Assembly: GCA_947165025.1 (NCBI GenBank)
Contig: CAMUYQ010000005.1
Location: 1-64,000, forward strand
DNA: 64,000 bases
Source of the DNA: an uncultured Lachnospiraceae bacterium
Lineage (GTDB): Bacteria; Bacillota; Clostridia; Lachnospirales; Lachnospiraceae
Reading direction: 5' to 3'
Both the position numbers and the translations under genes were made by a program. Under the pieces are notes generated by a model that did not search any database, had not been told where the DNA came from, and saw only the letters and a list, made by a program, of their open reading frames with translations. Of the stretch, positions 29,578-38,694 are shown one piece after another (the first letter of the stretch is position 1; the number at the start of each line of letters is the position of its first letter).

Positions 29578-31656
29578 ATGGATAATTTTCCGGATTACGG
29601 TCTTGATCAAAAAGGATCGTTTATGAACAGAATGGAAGGCGGTGCCTTTGTTTTTCGTGCTGACGAAGAACAACGTCTGTTAAGCGTGAATGACAATCTT
29701 GTCAGTCTGTTTGAATGCGATGATGCAGATGATCTCATGGAGTATACGCATGGAACGTTTAGCGGAATGATCCATGATCCCGATGCGGGTCTTGTACGTA
29801 AGGAGATCGAAGAACAGCTGAAGCATTCTATAAACGGATCAGGGTATGTGTTCTACAATATAATGACGAAGAAAAAGAATGTCCTCCGGGTTGTCAATCA
29901 CTGGACGCTTGTCCATGATGAAGAGACGGGGGATGTTTTTTATGCGACGATATACATACACAGGCTTGATAATGCTGCAAACGATTACGATGTTGTGACC
30001 GGACTTCTCGGCAAGAGAAAGTTTGAAAAGTATGCGACGGGCTTGAGTAAACAGTGCCTTTCCGAAAACGATACGACGGCCTATGCGATAGTCTATGTCA
30101 ATCTTGTCAACTTCAAACTGCTGAATCTGAAGCGCGGCGTGAATGAGGGAAATGAATGCCTTAAGATAGTCGCCAAGATCCTTGGTAAGACATATAACAA
30201 CGGTTTCGTTTCGAGACTTCATGATGATCATTTTGCGGTGTTCACCGAATATGAGGACGTTACAGCAAAGACCGAAGAGTTCATCAGATCGTTCGGGGAG
30301 TCTTTCGGCAACAAATACGATATCACCTGCAAGTTCGGCATATACAGGTTTATCCCCAATGTGGATTTCTACATCGAGACGGCGTTGTCGCGTGCAAAGG
30401 TGGCATGTGACTCCGTCAGACGGGATGACAAGCATGATATTGCCGAGTATTCGGAGAATCTTGAAGAGACAGTCAAGACCGTCGAGTATGTTGTCGGAAG
30501 GATAGACGAAGCCATTGAAAAAGGCTGGATACAGGTGTATTTTCAGCCTGTGGTCAGATCGCTTACCGAAGGGGTCTGCAGCATGGAATCCCTTGTCCGC
30601 TGGATAGATCCGCAGATAGGGTTCCTGCCTCCCGACAGGTTCATCGGAGTACTTGAAGAAGAGCGCTGTATACACAAGCTTGACTGCTTCGTCATCGACA
30701 AAGTGTGTGAACTGATCGGCCAGCGCCTTGCCGCAGATCTTCCTACGGTTCCCGTCTCGGTGAACCTTTCGAGACTTGATTTTGTCATGTGCGACATGCT
30801 CGCCGTTGTGGAGGAAGCCGTCAGCAAACACGGGATCCCGAAGGAATTCATCCATATAGAGATCACTGAGAGCATGATCGCTTCCGACGAGGAACTGATG
30901 CGAAAGACCATAAGAGCGTTCAGGGATGCCGGATACGAGATCTGGATGGATGATTTCGGAAGCGGTTATTCATCCCTGACCATGCTGAAGGATTACGATT
31001 TTAACACTCTCAAGCTTGACATGAAGTTTCTGACTCCCCTTACGGAAAAGAGCCGCAGTATCATCAAATCCGTTGTCACAATGGCCAAAGACATAGGTAT
31101 CAAAACTCTTGCGGAGGGCGTCGAGACAAAGGAGCAGCTTGATTTTCTCAAAGAGATCGGGTGCGGGCTCATTCAGGGATACTATTACGGCAAGCCCGAA
31201 CCTATAAATGATGTTTTTGAGCATCTGAAGGAAAACGGGATCAAGGACGAGGATATCAACTGGAGCAATTATTATCAGAAAGCAAGTTTAAATGCCCGGG
31301 CGACCGATATCCCTCTTGAGATCGTGGAGGACGACGGGAAGACTTTTAAGACGCTGTTCATGAACAGGGCATACCGGGATCAGATCGGAGCGGGGATGCT
31401 GGCTGATCATGAGATCGACGAGGGACTCTACGGTATCGAATCCAAAATGATGAAAAAATACCGGGAATTTGCCGATATCGCGGAAAGATCAGGCAAGGAG
31501 GAAACGTTTTACTATTCCGTCGGATCGAGCAAGCTGTGCCTGACGTTATGTGAGATAGCGCATCAGGGTGACCGCCATATCCTCATCGGGACGATCACAA
31601 ACTTCTCAAAGGATAACAAAAGACCCGTGTTCAATGCTGATTTCCCCAAACTGTAA
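29578..31656 (+). CDS. GGDEF-EAL protein, probable cyclic-di-GMP phosphodiesterase
   Basis: A 692-residue cytoplasmic protein with a PAS-like N-terminus (~15-120), a GGDEF domain (~135-290), an EAL domain (~305-550) and a C-terminal PAS-like region (~570-690). The GGDEF signature has become HDDHF, so synthesis is unlikely. The EAL domain keeps its metal and catalytic positions: ESLVRW, EITES, DDFGSGYSS, LKLDMKF and EGVET. The protein most likely degrades cyclic di-GMP. The ATG at 29578 has GGTGA upstream; an ATG at 29560 would be almost at the transcript start. It lies between two halves of a broken tRNA. Confidence 0.88.
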   Translation: MDNFPDYGLDQKGSFMNRMEGGAFVFRADEEQRLLSVNDNLVSLFECDDADDLMEYTHGTFSGMIHDPDAGLVRKEIEEQLKHSINGSGYVFYNIMTKKKNVLRVVNHWTLVHDEETGDVFYATIYIHRLDNAANDYDVVTGLLGKRKFEKYATGLSKQCLSENDTTAYAIVYVNLVNFKLLNLKRGVNEGNECLKIVAKILGKTYNNGFVSRLHDDHFAVFTEYEDVTAKTEEFIRSFGESFGNKYDITCKFGIYRFIPNVDFYIETALSRAKVACDSVRRDDKHDIAEYSENLEETVKTVEYVVGRIDEAIEKGWIQVYFQPVVRSLTEGVCSMESLVRWIDPQIGFLPPDRFIGVLEEERCIHKLDCFVIDKVCELIGQRLAADLPTVPVSVNLSRLDFVMCDMLAVVEEAVSKHGIPKEFIHIEITESMIASDEELMRKTIRAFRDAGYEIWMDDFGSGYSSLTMLKDYDFNTLKLDMKFLTPLTEKSRSIIKSVVTMAKDIGIKTLAEGVETKEQLDFLKEIGCGLIQGYYYGKPEPINDVFEHLKENGIKDEDINWSNYYQKASLNARATDIPLEIVEDDGKTFKTLFMNRAYRDQIGAGMLADHEIDEGLYGIESKMMKKYREFADIAERSGKEETFYYSVGSSKLCLTLCEIAHQGDRHILIGTITNFSKDNKRPVFNADFPKL

Positions 31657-31663
31657 TTATTGC

Positions 31664-31710
31664 GAAGGTGGAACTGCCGCCTCGGGTGAGTTCGATTCTC
31701 GCAGGGAACA
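31664..31710 (+). pseudogene. tRNA 3' half matching the broken tRNA-Arg
   Basis: The T arm GTGAG-TTCGATT-CTCGC is followed directly by AGGGAAC and discriminator A. AGGGAAC pairs seven of seven with the acceptor of the 5' half at 29139. Upstream, where the 3' anticodon stem should be, the sequence (GCCGCCTCGG) does not pair with the 5' half. It starts just after the GGDEF-EAL stop codon and is followed by a strong terminator. Confidence 0.75.
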
Positions 31711-31716
31711 TGTAGA

Positions 31717-31743
31717 AGAAGTCCGTTTCGGACTTCTTTTTTT
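31717..31743 (+). terminator. Terminator after the tRNA 3' half
   Basis: AGAAGTCCG/CGGACTTCT (nine pairs, three-base loop) runs into seven T. It was presumably the original terminator of the broken tRNA and now also ends the GGDEF-EAL transcript. Confidence 0.9.
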
Positions 31744-31773
31744 AGCCTTTCGGATATGTTAAAATAACTCTGT

Positions 31774-33507
31774 ATGCGCAGATTCAGGCTGATCAAAAAA
31801 ACAGCGGCTTTTCTGGCCGTTTCCATATTTGTGACCATGCTTCCGGCATCAGATGTTCATGCAGTTGACACCCTTCCAACCGAGGAATACCAGTCACTTT
31901 GGGAGGGGAGAAAATCACTGCCCGTGGATTCAAATGCGATCCCGACGTGGCCCAAGGGTCCGACAAACGGATGTGAATCGGCGATCCTTATGGAGGCTGA
32001 TACGGGAACGATCCTGTATGCCAAGAACATCAACGAACCACTTTATCCCGCGAGTACTACAAAACTTATGACAGCTCTTCTTGTTGTTGAGAACTGTCAG
32101 ATGGATGAGGTGGTGACCTTTTCAGATGCGGCAATAGACAATACCGAATGGGGATCATCACGTATAGGTATCATGAAGGGTGAACAGCTGACGGTAGGTG
32201 ACTGCCTGTACGGCCTTCTGCTCGGGTCCGCAAATGAAGTTGCTTACGGTCTTGCGGAACATGTTGCGGGATCACTCGATGAGTTTGTCAAAATGATGAA
32301 TGATAAGGCGGCCGAGCTCGGATGCACGAACACTCATTTTGTCAATGCCAGCGGTCTTCCGGACAGTGACCATTATGTGAGTGCACTCGACCTTGCCACT
32401 ATCGCAAGGGCATTCTTTTCGAACGAGACACTCTGTATGATATCCGGAACTGCCAAGTATGTCATACCTTCAACCAACAAGACCGATGAAGAGCGTCCCC
32501 AGGAAAACCATCATAAGATGATCCAGGGAAAAAAGTATGCATATGACGGGATCATCGGAGGCAAGACCGGATTTACCACGGATGCCAGGCAGACGCTTGT
32601 TACATGCGCCCAGCGTGATGGAATGAAACTGATATGCGTTGTCATGAAGGATGAAAGCCCTTATCAGTTTACAGATACAAAGGATCTTCTCGACTACGGC
32701 TTTGCCGGTTTTCAGAAGTACAATGTTGCCGATAACGAGACAAGATACAATATCCGTTCGTCAACTTTCTTTCATACAAAGATCGATATCATGGGAAGTT
32801 CAAGGGACATACTTGCGCTTAACAAGAACGGCTGCATAGTACTACCGAAAGGAATGAGCTTTGAGGATGCGACCGTTAAGGTTGATTATGATACTGCAGG
32901 CGACGGTGCGGTTGCAAGGCTTGAGTATTATGTCGGAGATAACAGGGTCGGTGGGACGACTCTTGATTATGCAACGAATGACAGACAGCTGTTTGAGTTT
33001 GCTAACATCATCACAAACGGATCCGACGAACAGCCGCAGCAATATAAGCCCAATCACAAGACTGTATTTGTCACGGTTTCGGATGTTGTCAAAAAGCTCT
33101 TTATCATAGTCGGTGTGCTGTTCTTCATAATTCTTATGATCGCACTGGTCATGCGGTTTATCAAGAGTGCCAGAAGAGCCGGAATGAAAAAGCGCAAACG
33201 TTACAAGAAGCGTAGCGAGAACAAAAGATACAACTACAGGAAACGAAGCGAGAACAAAAAGAGAAAACATCCCGGTGAGCAGCTTACTCCGCGTGATATG
33301 TATACCCAGCCCATCTACAAGGAACTTCAGAAGAGAAGCGCCAGTGCTTCGGGTCAGATCATCGAAGAGGATTATGATGCGGACTACGATGAAGATTATG
33401 ATGACGAGCCGTACGATGAGGAACAGATGAAACGTGACTTCCCGGGCATGGACGGTTACGGGATCGAACTGCTCCCGCTCGACCACCCGAACCGCTGGGA
33501 TATGTAA
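31774..33507 (+). CDS. D-alanyl-D-alanine carboxypeptidase (PBP5/DacF-like)
   Basis: A 577-residue low-molecular-weight penicillin-binding protein that trims the terminal D-Ala from peptidoglycan stem peptides. A signal peptide ends near HAVD (about residue 31). The catalytic motifs are STTK (SxxK) in PASTTKLM, SAN (SxN) in GSANEVAYG, and KTG in GGKTGFT. A membrane segment at ~433-455 is followed by a ~120-residue basic then acidic tail, longer than usual, containing the repeat KRSENK twice. So the enzyme is held by a transmembrane anchor with a long cytoplasmic tail. Confidence 0.92.
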   Translation: MRRFRLIKKTAAFLAVSIFVTMLPASDVHAVDTLPTEEYQSLWEGRKSLPVDSNAIPTWPKGPTNGCESAILMEADTGTILYAKNINEPLYPASTTKLMTALLVVENCQMDEVVTFSDAAIDNTEWGSSRIGIMKGEQLTVGDCLYGLLLGSANEVAYGLAEHVAGSLDEFVKMMNDKAAELGCTNTHFVNASGLPDSDHYVSALDLATIARAFFSNETLCMISGTAKYVIPSTNKTDEERPQENHHKMIQGKKYAYDGIIGGKTGFTTDARQTLVTCAQRDGMKLICVVMKDESPYQFTDTKDLLDYGFAGFQKYNVADNETRYNIRSSTFFHTKIDIMGSSRDILALNKNGCIVLPKGMSFEDATVKVDYDTAGDGAVARLEYYVGDNRVGGTTLDYATNDRQLFEFANIITNGSDEQPQQYKPNHKTVFVTVSDVVKKLFIIVGVLFFIILMIALVMRFIKSARRAGMKKRKRYKKRSENKRYNYRKRSENKKRKHPGEQLTPRDMYTQPIYKELQKRSASASGQIIEEDYDADYDEDYDDEPYDEEQMKRDFPGMDGYGIELLPLDHPNRWDM

Positions 33508-33535
33508 TGTAACACAGAACCGTCCCCTTGTTACA
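33508..33535. repeat. Short hairpin with AGAACCGTCCCC motif
   Basis: TGTAACA/TGTTACA flanks AGAACCGTCCCC. From memory, the complement GGGGACGGTTCT recurs in dispersed repeats of many bacterial genomes, sometimes with REP-associated transposases. No transposase is visible here. It begins right after the carboxypeptidase stop codon. Confidence 0.55.
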
Positions 33536-33543
33536 AAGACTAA

Positions 33544-33678
33544 GTGAGTGATGTTTATATGTTTCGAGAAAACCTTGTGAAAGGGCCTGCGCTTGGCGAG
33601 GTTTTTTCGAGCCTAGCGTCAGTTGCGCTTGAACAGGAGCGAAAGCGTGTTTTCGAGAAATATATACACATCACTCAC
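33544..33678. repeat. Long intergenic hairpin, family H, copy A
   Basis: A 135-base imperfect inverted repeat. Outer arms start GTGAGTGATG and pair for about 30 bases. On the minus strand the inner stem CGCTAGGC/GCCAAGCG carries the shared A-A mismatch, with loop TCGAAAAAACCTC. Its + strand also has a 44-codon open frame beginning MFRENLVKGPALGEVF. It lies between the carboxypeptidase and peptidase T genes. Confidence 0.85.
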
Positions 33679-33695
33679 GAAAAGGGAAAAATTTA

Positions 33696-34913
33696 ATGAA
33701 ACCATACGAACGATTTCTCAACTACATCTCGATCAACACCCAGTCCGACGAGCACACCGGCACCCATCCAAGTTTTAAAGGCGAGTTTGTTCTCGCAAAA
33801 AAACTCAAAGCAGAACTCGAAGAGCTGGGACTTACCGCAGAGCTTGACGACAAATGCTATGTCATGGCGCATCTTGATGCGACGAAGGGATATGAGGACA
33901 AGCCGGTTCTCGGCCTGATCGCACATATGGACACTGCGCCCGCATACAGCGGATCGGATATCAAACCCGTCATTCATGATAATTATGACGGAGGCGATGT
34001 TTACTATCCGTGCGGCAAGGTAATGAAGGTGTCTGATTTTCCGCATCTTGCAAGGCTTAAGGGAGAGACTCTCATCACAAGCGACGGGACCACTCTTCTC
34101 GGGGCTGATGACAAAGCGGGTGTATCCGAGATAATGACCGCGCTTGAGATACTGACCGGCGATCCGAGACCTCACGGTCCGATAGCTGTTGCTTTTACGC
34201 CCGATGAAGAGATCGGTGAGGGCGCCGATAACTTTGATGTAAAAAAGTTTTCAGCGGATTTTGCCTACACGGTCGACGGCGGTGATGTCGGAGATTTTGA
34301 ATACGAGAACTTTAATGCAGCCGATGCCACGATTGAGATACAGGGTGTGTCCTCTCATCCCGGAACGGCCAAAGGTGTAATGGTCAATGCGTTAAATGTA
34401 GCACATGATTTTCACTCGATGCTTCCTAAAAGGTCCCGTCCCGAGAATACAGAAGGGTATGAGGGATTCTATCATCTGACCGATGCATCAGGGGACTGCA
34501 ACAGTGCAAGGCTACGTTATATAGTAAGGGATCACGACAGAAAAAAGTTTGAAGAGATGAAAAAGCATCTTGAAAACTGCACTGAAGCGATCAACGAAAA
34601 ATACGGGAAGGATACGGCAAAACTGATCCTGAAGGACAGCTACTATAACATGATCGAAAAGATCAGACCGCACATGCATCTGATCGAGTCGGCAAAAGCA
34701 GCGATAATCGCCGAAGGTCTTGAATACAAAGAAGTTCCGATAAGAGGGGGAACCGACGGGGCAAGACTGTCATACATGGGACTACCGTGTCCGAACCTTG
34801 GGACCGGAGGCTTCAACTTCCACGGACCATTCGAGTGCATAACGGTCGAGCGAATGGATAAGGCGACCCGCGTGATTCTGAACATAATATATGATATAAT
34901 GGAAAGACTATGA
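33696..34913 (+). CDS. pepT: Peptidase T (aminotripeptidase)
   Basis: A 405-residue M20-family dinuclear zinc tripeptidase that releases the N-terminal residue from tripeptides in the cytoplasm. Metal and catalytic positions are in LIAHMDTAPA (His, Asp), GADDKAG (Asp), PDEEIGEG (Glu-Glu) and TVDGG (Asp), with the final His in NFHGPFE. The dimerisation domain is ~205-315. Length matches the family. Its stop codon overlaps the next start (ATGA). Confidence 0.96.
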   Translation: MKPYERFLNYISINTQSDEHTGTHPSFKGEFVLAKKLKAELEELGLTAELDDKCYVMAHLDATKGYEDKPVLGLIAHMDTAPAYSGSDIKPVIHDNYDGGDVYYPCGKVMKVSDFPHLARLKGETLITSDGTTLLGADDKAGVSEIMTALEILTGDPRPHGPIAVAFTPDEEIGEGADNFDVKKFSADFAYTVDGGDVGDFEYENFNAADATIEIQGVSSHPGTAKGVMVNALNVAHDFHSMLPKRSRPENTEGYEGFYHLTDASGDCNSARLRYIVRDHDRKKFEEMKKHLENCTEAINEKYGKDTAKLILKDSYYNMIEKIRPHMHLIESAKAAIIAEGLEYKEVPIRGGTDGARLSYMGLPCPNLGTGGFNFHGPFECITVERMDKATRVILNIIYDIMERL

Positions 34914-36106
34914 AATATCTGATCCTTGGGGCCGGACCGTCCGGTCTGACGTTTGCAAACAAACTGCTTGAACGCGGTGAAAAAGATTTTCTCGTTCTGG
35001 AGGCTGACAGCAAGGCAGGCGGATTGTGCCAAAGCGCCGATGTTGACGGATCTGCGTTTGATATCGGTGGAGGTCACTTCCTTGATGTGAAGAACCCGGC
35101 GGTAACTGATTTTGTGTTCCGCTTTCTTCCCGAAGATGAATGGGATATGTACGAAAGGGACTCGAGGATAGACCTGTACGGGGACATCATAGGCAGTCCG
35201 ATAGAGGCAAACATATGGCAGCTTCCCGAAGAGAAGCAGAAGAGATATCTTGATGCGATCGAAGTGGCCGGATGCAACAAAGGTGTTGCAAAGCCCGAGA
35301 AGTTCACGGACTGGATCGTATGGAAGCTCGGAACCGCTATTTGCGAGGATTACATGCTTCCGTACAATAAGAAGATGTTCGGAGATGATCTTGACAGTCT
35401 CGGGACATACTGGCTGGAAAAACTTCCGAATGTTTCGTATGAGGAGACAAAGCTTTCCTGTCAAAATCATAAGCCATACGGTACACAGCCGGGACATGCA
35501 AAGTTCTATTATCCGAAGAAGTACGGATATGGTGAGGCATTTCTTCGGATGGCCGATGCACTCGGTGACAGGATCAGGTACAATGAGCCGGCCGTGAGTA
35601 TCGATTATGAAAACAGGATCGTAAACGATACATACAAAGCGGACAAAATAATCGTGACCGTTCCGTGGAAGAGTATCAAAGAGCATAAGGGACTTCCGGA
35701 AGAACTTAAAGCGGATATAGATAAGCTTAAATACAGCTCGGTCGTAACGCAGTATGTTGCAGAGAATATGGATACGCCGGCACATTGGATCTATTATCCG
35801 GATCCGGCAAAAGCTTATCACAGGATACTTGTCAGGCATAATTTCTGCCCGGGATCAAAGGGTTACTGGACCGAAACCAATCTGACAAGATATGACAGGA
35901 CAGCTGCCGACAGAGCGGGTGAAACGTATTTTGTCATCGACTATGCTTACCCTCTTAATACGATCGGAAAGCAGGAGCTGATGAAGAGATTTCTTGATCA
36001 TACCGCATCAAAAGGGATCATCGGACTCGGCCGGTGGGGTGAGTGGCAGCATTTCAATTCGGATGTGGTTATTCAGCGCGCGATGGAGCTCGCTGAAATA
36101 ATATAG
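34910..36106 (+). CDS. FAD-dependent oxidoreductase, protoporphyrinogen oxidase-like fold
   Basis: A 398-residue flavoprotein of the NAD(P)-binding Rossmann, amine-oxidase or UDP-galactopyranose-mutase-like group. The FAD-binding motif is ILGAGPSGLTFANKL at residues 4-18, followed by LEADSKAGGLC and FDIGGGHFLD. A C-terminal GLGRWGEWQHFNSDVVI block closes the FAD site. Related proteins in Clostridia often sit in envelope-sugar clusters, and a GT-C glycosyltransferase gene follows here. Substrate is unknown. It overlaps pepT by four bases. Confidence 0.8.
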   Translation: MKYLILGAGPSGLTFANKLLERGEKDFLVLEADSKAGGLCQSADVDGSAFDIGGGHFLDVKNPAVTDFVFRFLPEDEWDMYERDSRIDLYGDIIGSPIEANIWQLPEEKQKRYLDAIEVAGCNKGVAKPEKFTDWIVWKLGTAICEDYMLPYNKKMFGDDLDSLGTYWLEKLPNVSYEETKLSCQNHKPYGTQPGHAKFYYPKKYGYGEAFLRMADALGDRIRYNEPAVSIDYENRIVNDTYKADKIIVTVPWKSIKEHKGLPEELKADIDKLKYSSVVTQYVAENMDTPAHWIYYPDPAKAYHRILVRHNFCPGSKGYWTETNLTRYDRTAADRAGETYFVIDYAYPLNTIGKQELMKRFLDHTASKGIIGLGRWGEWQHFNSDVVIQRAMELAEII

Positions 36107-36144
36107 CAATAAGGAATCTTCCCGCAAGCGGGCCCCTCCTTTTT
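36106..36144 (-). repeat. Dispersed structured repeat, family E, copy 3
   Basis: Only the first hairpin of the family, in reverse orientation to copies 1 and 2. Its inner stem is CCCGC/GCGGG where the others have CCCAC/GTGGG, a compensatory change, and the GGGG/AAGAT internal loop is unchanged. On the + strand it ends in TCCTTTTT and could act as a terminator for the oxidoreductase gene. Confidence 0.8.
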
Positions 36145-36162
36145 GCAGATTGTGGTGGATAG

Positions 36163-37833
36163 ATGAATCGAATAAGTGATCATTTCAGTGAAGAATCAAA
36201 CAGATATAAATTCTTTGCAATTCTGATTTTTATCGGAGTAATCACACTGCTCGCATGGCAGAGTGATGACAGTTATCATGCCTATATCATGGCAAAGAAT
36301 CTCGTAGACGGAAACGGATTTGTGTATAACATCGGACAAAGATCGACGGCGTCGACCTGTCCTCTGTTCACGCTTGTTGTTGCGGCCGGATATTTCGTGA
36401 TCCGTGATATGTTTTTTGTGTCACTTCTTATCAATATCGTATTTTCCGCACTTGCATTTAACATTCTGATCCGTGATTTTTGCAGAACAAAAAGACAGAT
36501 CTTATTCAGCCTGATCGTTCTCATCGGTTCCGTCAGCTTTGTCAGTTACACGACGTCGGGACTGGAAAACAGCATGCTGTTCGTGCTTGGCGCATGCTTT
36601 ATGAAACTGTATTTAAAGTATGAAAGATACAGCGCAAAGACGATGCTGCAGATGGCATTTCTCATCTCACTCATCGCCATGACGAGGATGGATGCTGTAC
36701 TGATATTTGCACCGATGGCGGTATTTGTATATCTGACAAAAAGAGATGCGGTTCCGTTTGCAAAGGCAGTCGGTACAGGTATTCTGGGACTTCTGCCGTT
36801 TGTGCTGTGGGAGATCTTCGCAACATTTTATTACGGATTTCCTTTTCCGAACACGGCGTACGTAAAGCTTGGTACGGATATCGCACTTCGCGAATATCTG
36901 ATAAGAGGAGTCAGATATTATCTGAACGCTCTTGTATGCGATCCGGTAATACTGATCGTTCCGCTGTTTGTCCTTCTGGCTGCACTGTCAGTCAAAAAGG
37001 CTCAGTACATAGTATGTATGGCAGGACCTGTTCTGTATGGTCTGTACCTTCTGTATATCGGCGGTGATTTCATGATGGGAAGACATTTTACCCTTATGTT
37101 CTTCATATCGCTCATATGCTACATGGATATTAAAAATCGAGAGTTTTCGGAACTTGGCCGTGGAGCATCGTTTAACAGGACATTTGTCGGATTTGTTGTT
37201 GCCGCTGTTGTATTTACCGCAACAAGCCATGTCATAACGGACCAGTTCCTGTTTGGCAGAACGTTCGGATCTCCGATATCGGATGAGAGAGCCGGATACT
37301 TTACAACGTCGAGTCTTTTCAACAATGTGTATTCGCTTATCACGACAGGAGATCTGTGTATCCAGAACACCTGGAACGAGGACGGTGTTAAGGAGCTTCG
37401 CGACAACGGGATGAAGGGTGGCATACTCGAAAGTGTTCCGGGCATCACGAAGTATTACAACAACGATCTGTACCTTAACGATCTGTATGCGCTGGGTGAT
37501 CCTTTTCTTGCTCATCTTCCGGCCGTAAAGGAAAACGGATGGAGGATAGGTCATATGTGGAGGATGGCGCCGACCGGTTACGCAAACCTTGTCAGATATG
37601 AATGGGGAACCGGTGCGATCAAGAACGAGGCGGCAAAAGAATACTATGAGATCATAGATGAGATAACGAGGGGAGATCTGTTCGACAAAGACAGGATAAT
37701 GAAAGTCATTAATATCAATCTCGGAAAGTATGATCATCTGATCGAGGAGTACAAGTCATCTCTTGACGAAAACGGGAGGGTTACTGTTGTTGACGGGATG
37801 ACGGATGATTCGATAGCCGGGGTTGACGAGTGA
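36163..37833 (+). CDS. GT-C fold glycosyltransferase, AftB-like
   Basis: A 556-residue membrane glycosyltransferase. About ten hydrophobic segments fill residues 15-400. The first loop has DDSYHAYIMAKNLVDGNGFV followed by N-x-G-Q, with the acidic pair expected of polyprenyl-phosphate-sugar-dependent GT-C enzymes. RMDAVL and PFPNTAYVKLG match the arabinofuranosyltransferase AftB-like subgroup. The C-terminal ~170 residues are hydrophilic and probably outside. It likely decorates a surface polymer; sugar and acceptor are unknown. Confidence 0.75.
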   Translation: MNRISDHFSEESNRYKFFAILIFIGVITLLAWQSDDSYHAYIMAKNLVDGNGFVYNIGQRSTASTCPLFTLVVAAGYFVIRDMFFVSLLINIVFSALAFNILIRDFCRTKRQILFSLIVLIGSVSFVSYTTSGLENSMLFVLGACFMKLYLKYERYSAKTMLQMAFLISLIAMTRMDAVLIFAPMAVFVYLTKRDAVPFAKAVGTGILGLLPFVLWEIFATFYYGFPFPNTAYVKLGTDIALREYLIRGVRYYLNALVCDPVILIVPLFVLLAALSVKKAQYIVCMAGPVLYGLYLLYIGGDFMMGRHFTLMFFISLICYMDIKNREFSELGRGASFNRTFVGFVVAAVVFTATSHVITDQFLFGRTFGSPISDERAGYFTTSSLFNNVYSLITTGDLCIQNTWNEDGVKELRDNGMKGGILESVPGITKYYNNDLYLNDLYALGDPFLAHLPAVKENGWRIGHMWRMAPTGYANLVRYEWGTGAIKNEAAKEYYEIIDEITRGDLFDKDRIMKVININLGKYDHLIEEYKSSLDENGRVTVVDGMTDDSIAGVDE

Positions 37834-37869
37834 TCGTAACGATCGGATATTTGAAAAGGAGGAGGCAAT

Positions 37870-38694
37870 ATGAACAGTCCTGAAACAAACGGAAGCGTAC
37901 AGAAACAGAATCTGCTGAAGTGGCATCATTATCTGATAGCGGTGCTGTTTGTTCTTGTGGGGGCAGCCTTTATCGCGATCAAGGAGATCAATATTTCCGT
38001 TGTCTGCACGATATTTGCATGCGTATTTGCGGCAGCGGGTATCGTCTCGATAATTTTATACTGTGTCAGGGATGTGACTGCAGGGTATTACAGGCTTGAT
38101 CTTGTATATGGTGTAATGTCTCTGTTTGCTGCACTTATCTTCTACACGAAACAGGATGCGGTTGGTACGTATTTTCAGATAATCGCAGGAGTTATCCTGT
38201 TTGGAAACGGTATGATCAAGCTTCAGCATTCGATCGATATGAAGAGGATCGACAGAAAGATGAAGAAGGTCACGGAAGTATGGCTTGTTGTAATGATCTT
38301 TGCTCTTGTGGGGATCGCAGCCGGAGGGATTGTGGTATTTCTGACACCTTCCGATACAAGAGTGTTGTTCATCGTTGTCGGTTTGTCTCTTATTGTTGCG
38401 GGTCTGTCGGATGTATTTACTCATATCGTGTTCAACAAAAAACTGAAGGCATTCAGAACGACGGAAGAGTCGTTGGAAGAGCCGACGGAAGAAACAGCAG
38501 AGACTGCAGTTTCGATTGAACAGTCTGAGCAGGTTCAGACACAGCCGGATGAAGAAACCGAAACAGAAAAAGAAGAGACCGTAACAGAGGAAAACGATCA
38601 GACAAAGGACCAGGTTCTGTTTGAAGTTGAGACCCCGACGTTTGACGGCAATTATTCCGAAGACGAAAAAGATGCTTCTGATAAACAGTCTTAA
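37870..38694 (+). CDS. DUF308 (HdeD-like) membrane protein with acidic tail
   Basis: A 274-residue protein with six hydrophobic segments between residues ~20 and 190 in the DUF308/HdeD pattern, where short helical pairs repeat. The C-terminal ~75 residues are rich in Glu and Thr, highly acidic and probably disordered. A GGAGG ribosome site precedes the start. The function of DUF308 proteins in Firmicutes is unknown. It overlaps the decarboxylase gene by 23 bases. Confidence 0.8.
   Translation: MNSPETNGSVQKQNLLKWHHYLIAVLFVLVGAAFIAIKEINISVVCTIFACVFAAAGIVSIILYCVRDVTAGYYRLDLVYGVMSLFAALIFYTKQDAVGTYFQIIAGVILFGNGMIKLQHSIDMKRIDRKMKKVTEVWLVVMIFALVGIAAGGIVVFLTPSDTRVLFIVVGLSLIVAGLSDVFTHIVFNKKLKAFRTTEESLEEPTEETAETAVSIEQSEQVQTQPDEETETEKEETVTEENDQTKDQVLFEVETPTFDGNYSEDEKDASDKQS

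Noticed and set aside
29839-30855. Minus-strand open frame of 338 codons
   Set aside because: It lies opposite the GGDEF-EAL gene; the sense protein has all EAL motifs, and the antisense one has none.
29139-31710. A working split tRNA joined in trans, or a tRNA interrupted by a self-splicing intron
   Set aside because: The 3' fragment lacks the sequence needed to complete the anticodon stem, the interval contains a terminator and another tRNA, and no group I or II intron core is seen. A disrupted gene is simpler.
34643-35839. Long minus-strand open frame of 398 codons
   Set aside because: It lies opposite pepT and the FAD oxidoreductase, both well-supported genes, has no family motif or ribosome site, and is explained by codon bias in the real genes.
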